A program made the position numbers and the translations under genes. From contig JADGOA010000079.1 in NCBI GenBank assembly GCA_017883215.1, positions 1 through 11,683 of the forward strand: 11,683 bases of DNA, written 5' to 3'. Shown here in pieces: positions 7,532 to 11,683 of the stretch. Source of the DNA: Thermoanaerobaculia bacterium. Its GTDB lineage: Bacteria; Acidobacteriota; Thermoanaerobaculia; Gp7-AA8. The number at the start of each line of letters is the position of its first letter. The first letter of the stretch is position 1. The notes beneath the pieces were generated by a model. It did not search any database, was not told the DNA's origin, and saw nothing but the letters and a program-made list of their open reading frames with translations.

Positions 7532-7553
7532 GACGCTCCGCTATCATGCCGGC

Positions 7554-7718
7554 GTGACCTCACGCGAGCGGATGGACGCGGCGATGCGGCCTGCAGAAGG
7601 CCTCACGCCCGACCGTGTGCCGGTGATGTGTCAAGCCTGCTCGGTGTCGCCCCGCACGCCGCCGGAAAACATCCTCGCCATCGCGCGTGCGGTCGAGGAG
7701 CCGGCGTGCGTCGCGTGA
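7554..7718 (+). pseudogene. UroD/MtaA-family methyltransferase remnant with in-frame internal deletion (54 aa)
   Basis: From GTG 7554 the frame reads MTSRERMDAAM, then TPDRVPVMCQ, then CSVSPRTPPENILAIARAVE and stops at 7716-7718. The first ~28 residues match the start of uroporphyrinogen-decarboxylase-like methyltransferases (the TSRER...DRVPV signature of the MtaA/MtbA/CmuA group). The last ~25 match the extreme C-terminus of the same family (a 'C.VP..TPPENI.A.' segment). About 280-300 residues, including the whole TIM barrel and its zinc site, are missing, yet the frame is kept. It overlaps the next gene. No clear Shine-Dalgarno precedes the start. In intact systems such a protein moves a methyl group to or from a corrinoid protein, which fits the genes downstream. 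It could be a decayed gene, a strain-level deletion, an assembly artefact, or a retained short coupling ORF. The homology is read by eye from short segments. Confidence 0.6.
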
Positions 7719-8395
7719 TTCAATTCGCTGTCGGCGAGGTCCTCCCGACCGAGGAGGAGGTGCTGATGCGCACCGGCGTTCCGGCGGGCGTCGAGCCTTC
7801 CGCCGCTGTCGGCGCCCTTCTCCACGAAGCGTGCAGCCGGATCAGGAGGCTGGCACGGCCCCGCGGCATGTTTCAGCGAGTATCCGTCAAGGATTTCGCG
7901 CTCGTCCTCCGGGGCGCGGGCCGAAATGCCGCCGAGACGCCGTTGGACGAGATCGTTCCGCGAGCCGAGGCTCTGGCGCTGTTCGTCGGCACGATCGGGC
8001 AGGAGGTCGTGGACGACATCGCGGCGCTGTTCCGCGACGGTGACCCGGCCGTTGCCGTCATGCTGGATGCCTATGCTTCGGAGATGGCCAACGCGGTCGC
8101 GACGGATCTCGCCAGCCGGTTCGCCGGCGAAATTCGCGACGGGGCGTGCGTCCTGCCGTACAGTCCCGGCTACTGCGGCTGGCACGTGTCGGGGCAGCGC
8201 GCTCTGTTTGCCGCCCTCGATCCGCACGAAATCGGCGTCACGTTGAAGGAGAGCTGCCTCATGACTCCACTGAAATCCGTATCCGGCGTGCTCGTGAGCG
8301 GAGATGCCACCGTGCACCGCTTCAGGCCCCGATGGACGTTCTGCGAGGAATGCGTCGGTCGCGATTGCGTGCCGCGGATGAGGTCGGTGCGATGA
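7706..8395 (+). CDS. MetH-activation-domain protein (corrinoid reactivation)
   Basis: A stand-alone version of the vitamin-B12-dependent methionine synthase activation domain, which binds SAM and reductively remethylates cob(II)alamin. The 229-aa product carries LPYSPGYCGWHVSGQ (~150-164), where family members have the SAM-binding 'PGY' segment, then IGVTLKESCLMTPLKSVSGV (~176-195), the family's 'ESxxMxPxKSVSG' signature. It ends with C-x2-C-x4-C (FCEECVGRDC, C213/C216/C221), a possible metal or Fe-S site. Start: GTG 7706 has GAGGAG five bases upstream (7695-7700). GTG 7715, giving a GTGA overlap with the preceding stop, is the alternative. The GTG at 7628 is too far upstream and encodes no family sequence. 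The 3' end overlaps the corrinoid gene by ATGA, so translation is probably coupled. It serves the corrinoid protein encoded next. Confidence 0.85.
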   Translation: MRRVIQFAVGEVLPTEEEVLMRTGVPAGVEPSAAVGALLHEACSRIRRLARPRGMFQRVSVKDFALVLRGAGRNAAETPLDEIVPRAEALALFVGTIGQEVVDDIAALFRDGDPAVAVMLDAYASEMANAVATDLASRFAGEIRDGACVLPYSPGYCGWHVSGQRALFAALDPHEIGVTLKESCLMTPLKSVSGVLVSGDATVHRFRPRWTFCEECVGRDCVPRMRSVR

Positions 8396-9027
8396 GCTCT
8401 TTGCAGGAGCTGTCCGAGGCGGTGCAGCGCGGCGACGCGGCGGCGGCGAGCGGGGCAACGACTGCGCTCGTCGGCGGGGACATCGGTCCGGCCGACATCC
8501 TCAATCGCGCGCTGTTGCCGGCCATGGCCGTCATCGGTGAGCGTTTCCGCGAGCGCGAGATCTTTCTGCCTGACGTTCTCCTCGCCGCGCGGGCCATGAA
8601 AGCAGCGATGGCCGTTCTCGAGCCGCTGCTACTGCGCGACGGCGTGGCGAAATCGGGTGTCGTCGTTCTCGGCACGGTTCGCGGCGATCTGCACGACATC
8701 GGCAAGAACCTCGTCTCGGTGATGCTCCAGGGTGCTGGCTACGACGTGGTCGACCTCGGCAGCGACGTGGATGCCGACGCTTTCATCGATGCTGCGCTCG
8801 ACGCGGACGCAGCGGTCATCGGCATGTCGGCGTTGCTCACGACGACGATGACGGAGATGGCCGCGGTGGTGCGGAGAATCGAAGAACGAGGGCTGCACGA
8901 CCGGCTTCGGACCATCGTGGGCGGCGCGCCGCTCAGCGAGGCGTTCGCGCGCGAGATCGGCGCGGACGGGTTCGCGCCCGACGCCACTGCGGCCGTCGAG
9001 CGCATTCGCGAGCTGGTGCGTCGATGA
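8392..9027 (+). CDS. Corrinoid-binding methyl-carrier protein (MtbC/MtaC/MetH B12-domain family)
   Basis: A 211-aa B12 protein of normal length for methyltransferase corrinoid carriers. Residues 1-85 form the helical cap (LPDVLLAARAMKAAM at ~59-73). Residues ~88-211 form the Rossmann B12-binding domain with the base-off/His-on signature D99-L-H101-x2-G104 (RGDLHDIGKNLV), the SALLT loop (146-150) and GGAPLSEAFAREIGADGF (177-194). H101 would be the lower axial ligand to cobalt. It carries the methyl group between a donor methyltransferase and homocysteine. Start ATG 8392 overlaps the previous stop (ATGA) and has GAGG eight bases upstream (8380-8383). Its own stop overlaps the next start in the same way, so the three proteins should be made together and probably form a complex. 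Confidence 0.93.
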   Translation: MSSLQELSEAVQRGDAAAASGATTALVGGDIGPADILNRALLPAMAVIGERFREREIFLPDVLLAARAMKAAMAVLEPLLLRDGVAKSGVVVLGTVRGDLHDIGKNLVSVMLQGAGYDVVDLGSDVDADAFIDAALDADAAVIGMSALLTTTMTEMAAVVRRIEERGLHDRLRTIVGGAPLSEAFAREIGADGFAPDATAAVERIRELVRR

Positions 9028-9905
9028 AGGTCTCGCTGGCCCGACGCCTCGCCGCCGGAGTGGTCGTGGGAGACGGCGGCTGGGGGACGATGCTGGCCGA
9101 GCGTGGCCTCCCCGCCGGCGCGCCACCCGAGTTGTGGACGCTCCAGCGGCCGGAGATCCTGGCGGAGATCGCCCGCGCTTACGTCGATGCCGGTGCGGAG
9201 CTGATCACGACGAACACGTTCGGCGCCTCGCCGATGCGCCTCTCGCTGCACCGGCTGGGCGATCGTTTCGAGGAGATCAACCGGCGAGGGGTGGAGATCG
9301 TTCGAGCGGCGGTGGGGGACGAGGTGCTCGTCAGCGCTTCGATCGGACCGACAGGCCGTCTCCTCGCACCGCTCGGCAATGCCGATCCCGCCGAGGTGTC
9401 GCGCGGATTCGCCGAACAGGCCCGGATTCTCGTCGCGGCAGGAGCGGATGTCCTCTGCATCGAAACGATGACGGACCTCGAGGAGGCCACACTCGCCGTC
9501 CGCGCCGCTCGTTCAATCAGCGAGGAGATCGCGATCATCGCCTCGATGACGTTCGATATCACGCCGCGGGGGCCGTTCACGGTAATGGGGGTGTCGGTCT
9601 CGCAGGCGGCGGAGACGCTGGCATCCGCGGGGGCGACGCTGGTCGGCTCGAACTGCGGCGCGGGCGTCGAGGAGATGCGGATCGTGGCGAAGGCGTTCGT
9701 CGAAGTCGCGACTGTGCCGGTGGCCATTCAGCCTAACGCGGGTCTGCCGCGGCGGCAGGACGGAGTCCTGGTATATCCGGAGTCGCCCGATCGGTTCGCC
9801 GCGGCCGTTGCGGCGATGGCGGCGACAGGCGTAGGCCTCGTCGGCGGCTGCTGCGGCACCACGCCCGCGCACATTGCCGCGCTGCGAAGGCGCATTGGCC
9901 GGTGA
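9024..9905 (+). CDS. Homocysteine S-methyltransferase (MetH N-terminal-domain type, zinc)
   Basis: A 293-aa single-domain enzyme that methylates homocysteine to methionine, equal to the first module of MetH and related to BHMT. The N-terminal loop is GDGGWGTML (16-24, usually DGAMGT). The barrel continues with ELITTNTFGAS (59-69), SASIGPTG (104-111) and IETMTDLEE (146-154). The zinc ligands are present: C211 in VGSNCG and the C276-C277 pair in GGCCGTTPAHI. QPNAGLP (236-242) is also characteristic. Start ATG 9024 overlaps the corrinoid gene stop. Nothing follows it in the operon, and no pterin-binding (methyl-THF) module is encoded anywhere in the window. Hence it must receive its methyl group from the corrinoid protein, loaded by an enzyme not encoded intact here. 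Confidence 0.93.
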   Translation: MKVSLARRLAAGVVVGDGGWGTMLAERGLPAGAPPELWTLQRPEILAEIARAYVDAGAELITTNTFGASPMRLSLHRLGDRFEEINRRGVEIVRAAVGDEVLVSASIGPTGRLLAPLGNADPAEVSRGFAEQARILVAAGADVLCIETMTDLEEATLAVRAARSISEEIAIIASMTFDITPRGPFTVMGVSVSQAAETLASAGATLVGSNCGAGVEEMRIVAKAFVEVATVPVAIQPNAGLPRRQDGVLVYPESPDRFAAAVAAMAATGVGLVGGCCGTTPAHIAALRRRIGR

Positions 9906-10214
9906 CGTGGCGACCGTAGGCACGGCGGGGCCATGCCATGTTGGAGTGCGGGCGTCTCGCCCGCCGCGATCGGGCGTCCCGCGCCAGATCGCTTTCACGA
10001 TCGCCGAGCGCAGCCGGTCGCGAGACGACCGGCTGCGGCGGGCGAGACGCCCGCACTCCTGGATGCGGCCACGTTCCCCGCGTACGAAGGTTCGGCACGA
10101 CGCATCCGTGCTCTACCCTAATAGAAGCGATGCGGTGGTGATCTTAGGGACGAGTGATCGTTTCGGCGATGCGCAGAGTCTGCGGCACGACGTCGCGTGG
10201 TGGCGTCGGAGAAC
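9906..10214. other. Convergent intergenic region containing element A copy 2
   Basis: The gap lies between the operon end and the convergent small secreted protein gene. Besides the palindromic element at 9943-10059, a 13-bp perfect palindrome CGCAGAGTCTGCG sits at 10172-10184 without a T-tract. No intrinsic terminator follows the operon, and the ORFs here are repeat translations. Confidence 0.65.
9943..10059. repeat. Composite palindromic element A, copy 2
   Basis: The terminal 24-bp inverted repeats (9943-9966 and 10036-10059) are identical to those of copy 1. The first inner hairpin (9966-9976 with 9982-9992) keeps the position and loop TCCCG of copy 1, with one mismatch in the stem. The second inner hairpin (10010-10020 with 10026-10036) is a perfect 11-bp stem, but its sequence differs from the one in copy 1 (GCAGCCGGTCG versus GTCGCCGGGCG). 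Length is 117 bp against 115 bp. Confidence 0.9.
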
Positions 10215-10808
10215 CTACCGGTGGCCGCGCATCCCGCTGCGGGATTGAGCGCTCGCCGGCGGCGGATCGGGCGGACGTGGGTTTGCCGCCGGCTTGACCG
10301 CGGGAGCGTCATGCCTGTACGGCTTCGCGCTCGCCGGCCGCGGCGGATCCGCCTTCGCCGCCGGCTTCACCGCGGAAGCGCCGTTCTTCATGTCGAGGCG
10401 CGGCAGGTACCAGAAGGGGTCCGCGAGATAGTCGGGAACAAACGGCGGGGGGACGGCCACCACGGTCGGCTCCGGTGGCGCTGTCTCATGCGCTCCGCCT
10501 TCCTGGGCAGGTTCGCTTCTCGCCGGCGCGACCGCCTGGGCCGGCGTCTGCTTGAGCGCTGCCGACCGGTCGAGCAGCGCCTGCACGACTTTGTCGGACA
10601 CGTGCGCATTCGCCATCGCGATCATGTCGTCGGCCGTCACGTCGAACGCCTGCTTCTCACCCTGAATGAATGCGACGATGGTCTCCTGGTCGACGCTGGC
10701 GCGCGTCATCTTGATGACGTCGTCGATGATGTTTGTCGCCAGCCCGAACAGAGGCGCAGCGGCGATCAGGAGGAAGGCTGTGGTGAAGCCGAGAATCGAC
10801 CGTCTCAC
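10215..10808 (-). CDS. Small secreted protein with two-fold helical repeat and Pro/Ala-rich tail, function unknown
   Basis: A 197-aa product from GTG 10808. The start is fixed by AAAGGA (10816-10821 on the plus strand coordinates) seven bases upstream and by the signal peptide that follows at once (MRRSILGFTTAFLLIAAAPL, cleavage near FGLA-TN). Residues 29-80 hold two similar helical units ~31 residues apart: DDVIKMTRASVDQETIVAFI and DDMIAMANAHVSDKVVQALL. I recognise this 'DD.I.M..A.V....V' pattern as recurrent in secreted acidobacterial-type proteins but can name no function. Residues ~83-197 are low-complexity, rich in Pro and Ala, with a short FVPDYLADPFWYLPRLD segment (residues ~122-138). 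The tail contains a duplicated segment. It is probably periplasmic. It shares no operon with its neighbours. Confidence 0.78.
   Translation of the reverse strand: MRRSILGFTTAFLLIAAAPLFGLATNIIDDVIKMTRASVDQETIVAFIQGEKQAFDVTADDMIAMANAHVSDKVVQALLDRSAALKQTPAQAVAPARSEPAQEGGAHETAPPEPTVVAVPPPFVPDYLADPFWYLPRLDMKNGASAVKPAAKADPPRPASAKPYRHDAPAVKPAANPRPPDPPPASAQSRSGMRGHR
10249..10380 (-). repeat. Imperfect internal duplication in the Pro/Ala-rich tail
   Basis: Two related segments (10249-10308, 60 bp, and 10327-10380, 54 bp) share GCGCTCGCCGG, GCGGATC and GCCGCCGGCTT-ACCGCGG-AGCG. They encode the similar stretches PAVKPAANPRPPDPPPASA and SAVKPAAKADPPRPASA. The 6-bp length difference keeps the frame, as expected for a tandem duplication within a disordered tail. 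Confidence 0.7.
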
Positions 10809-11116
10809 GTGAGGATCCTTTCGACAGCCGCGGGTGGACGGCGCCGGATGAACATGCGACAGCCGAGCCAGTCGCCTTCATGCATTTTGTGCCCGATTCG
10901 GAGGAATCGTTGATTGGATCGGCGGCTCTGCTCCTGAAACGAGGACAGCGCGTCACAAAAAGGAGGCAGAAAAGCAGACTGCGGGGTGTCGGCCGCAGTG
11001 TGCAGATGATGCCCTGTGGCACAGGCACTCCTGCCTGTGCAGATCCGGATTCGGCAGGCACAGACAAGAGTGTCTGTGCCACAGCATTTGCGCGGGACAA
11101 CAGATAGATTTGGGGC
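10809..11116. other. Divergent intergenic region containing element D
   Basis: The gap between the minus-strand small secreted protein and the plus-strand PIG-L-like gene should contain both promoters, but no clear pair is seen. The only defined structures are the Shine-Dalgarno AAAGGA of the minus-strand gene (10816-10821) and the palindrome at 11015-11083. Everything else (10822-11014, 11084-11116) is unremarkable. Confidence 0.6.
11015..11083. repeat. Composite palindromic element D (GGCACAGGCA family)
   Basis: Two perfect 9-bp hairpins face each other: GCACAGGCA with TGCCTGTGC (11019-11027/11032-11040, loop CTCC), and GCACAGACA with TGTCTGTGC (11058-11066/11071-11079, loop AGAG). The outer ends TGTGGCAC and GTGCCACA are perfect inverted repeats. 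The right unit is an inverted copy of the left with changes on both sides of the stem (AGGCA/TGCCT versus AGACA/TGTCT), so pairing is kept while sequence drifts. Confidence 0.88.
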
Positions 11117-11683
11117 ATGCTTCGACGAATCGCTTTCGCTGCCGCGGCTTTGGTTGCGCTGACCGCTGTTGCGCAGGAGAAAACACAGCCGCAGCCGCCA
11201 GCAAAGCCACAGCAGACGATCCTCGCCGTCGGTGCGCACGCGGGCGACATGGAGCTGACCTGTGGCGCGCTGCTCGCCAGGGAGAGCCAGCGCGGGGTAC
11301 GCGTCGTGCTGCTCCACCTCACTCTGGGCGAGCGCGGCAATCCGCGCATGTCGCCCGAGGCGTATGGAGAGCAGAAGCGCCGCGAAGCGACGGAAGCCGC
11401 CGCCGTTCTCGGCGCCGAGGTGACGTTCGCACCTTACCGGGACGGCGAGTTGCCGAACAACGATGAGGCGCGGCTCTTCGTCGCGCGTGTCATCCGGGAA
11501 GTCCGTCCGACGACGGTGATCACGCACTGGCGACACAGCATGCACAAGGATCACGAAGCTGCGAACGCGATCGTTCGCGACGCCGTCCTTCTGGCTTCGC
11601 TCGAAGGAGTCCTTCCTTCGCCGCCGTGGCGGGGCGTGCGCTCGGTCTGGTACGCAGAGAACTGGGAGGACGCGACCGATTTC
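11117..11683 (+). CDS. Secreted PIG-L/LmbE-family deacetylase-like protein, 3'-truncated by window edge
   Basis: The visible 189 residues start at ATG 11117 and run past the window end. A signal peptide (MLRRIAFAAAALVALTAVAQ) is followed by a short Gln/Pro-rich linker (residues ~21-33). The PIG-L fold starts with TILAVGAHAGDMELTCGALL (34-53), continues with a conserved helix-strand pattern (GERGNPRM, EQKRREATEAAAVLGAE), and has the second metal motif H140-x2-H-K-D-H146 (RHSMHKDHEAA). The family removes N-acetyl groups from amino-sugar conjugates using a zinc held by the AHPDD and HPDH motifs. Here AHPDD reads AHAGD: the His and the second Asp (zinc ligands) remain, but the first Asp, the general base in characterised members such as MshB, is Gly43. 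Either the enzyme uses another base or it is a binding protein. Substrate unknown. Confidence 0.85.
   Translation, partial: MLRRIAFAAAALVALTAVAQEKTQPQPPAKPQQTILAVGAHAGDMELTCGALLARESQRGVRVVLLHLTLGERGNPRMSPEAYGEQKRREATEAAAVLGAEVTFAPYRDGELPNNDEARLFVARVIREVRPTTVITHWRHSMHKDHEAANAIVRDAVLLASLEGVLPSPPWRGVRSVWYAENWEDATDF

Larger units (their letters stand above)
7176..7553. other. Divergent intergenic region with promoters and a structured leader
   Basis: This gap separates the divergent DUF5916 gene and the methyltransferase operon. No coding sequence is credible here. Positions 7282-7531 hold a tandem structured RNA candidate and a terminator on the plus strand. On the minus strand TTGCGC (7258-7263) and TACATT (7237-7242) are a weak promoter pair with a 15-nt spacer. 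On the plus strand TTGCGC (7256-7261) lies 17 nt before GATGTT, also weak. Neither promoter is convincing enough for its own entry. Confidence 0.6.

Noticed and set aside
7530..7547. TTGACG and TATCAT as a promoter just before the operon
   Set aside because: The boxes are only 6 nt apart and TTGACG overlaps the terminator T-tract.
7407..7553. Upstream in-frame extension (ATG 7407) of the UroD-like remnant
   Set aside because: It would run through the structured leader and the terminator T-tract, and family similarity begins only at GTG 7554.
7628..7705. GTG 7628 as start of the activation-domain protein
   Set aside because: The extra 26 residues are Arg/Gly/His-rich out-of-frame sequence over the UroD-like remnant; GTG 7706 has GAGGAG five bases upstream.
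10172..10184. Palindrome CGCAGAGTCTGCG as a terminator after the operon
   Set aside because: The stem has only a single-base centre, no T-tract follows on either strand, and it lies ~270 nt past the operon end.

Overview
The window is GC-rich DNA with compact genes on both strands, and most intergenic gaps hold multi-hairpin palindromic elements. A DUF5916/CBM9-like outer-membrane protein, a SWIM-SNF2 helicase and these repeats together suggest Acidobacteriota or a similar soil or sediment phylum. That placement is inference: there is no rRNA or other marker gene here.

Layout. (1) 3-791, plus: the 3' part of a SAM-dependent methyltransferase with a C-terminal beta-sandwich-like domain. (2) 948-4193, minus: a full SWIM/SNF2 helicase convergent with it, with palindromic element A1 (791-905) between the two. 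(3) 4194-4631: a gene-free gap with two other composite palindromes. (4) 4632-7175, minus: a secreted CBM9-like/DUF5916 protein. (5) 7176-7553: the divergent gap. On the plus strand it carries two and a half copies of a ~78-nt structured module and ends in a strong intrinsic terminator 23 nt before the next ORF. (6) 7554-9905, plus: four overlapping ORFs forming one operon. They are a 54-codon remnant of a UroD/MtaA-type methyltransferase (both ends kept, middle missing), a MetH-activation-domain protein, a corrinoid-binding protein and a zinc homocysteine S-methyltransferase. (7) 9943-10059: a second copy of element A. (8) 10215-10808, minus: a small secreted protein with a Pro/Ala-rich tail. 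(9) 11015-11083: another composite palindrome. (10) 11117 to the window end, plus: the 5' part of a secreted PIG-L/LmbE-like protein.

How the genes work together. The operon is a methionine synthase split into three proteins, in the reverse of the usual domain order and without a methyltetrahydrofolate-binding domain. The homocysteine enzyme would take a methyl group from the corrinoid protein, and the activase would rescue oxidised cob(II)alamin. The methyl donor to the corrinoid is not encoded intact here. The UroD-like remnant suggests that a dedicated methyltransferase once sat first in the operon, or still does in relatives. The terminator-ended tandem leader looks like a cis-regulatory RNA controlling this operon. 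I could not match it to a riboswitch class I know, and it is the best candidate here for something undescribed.
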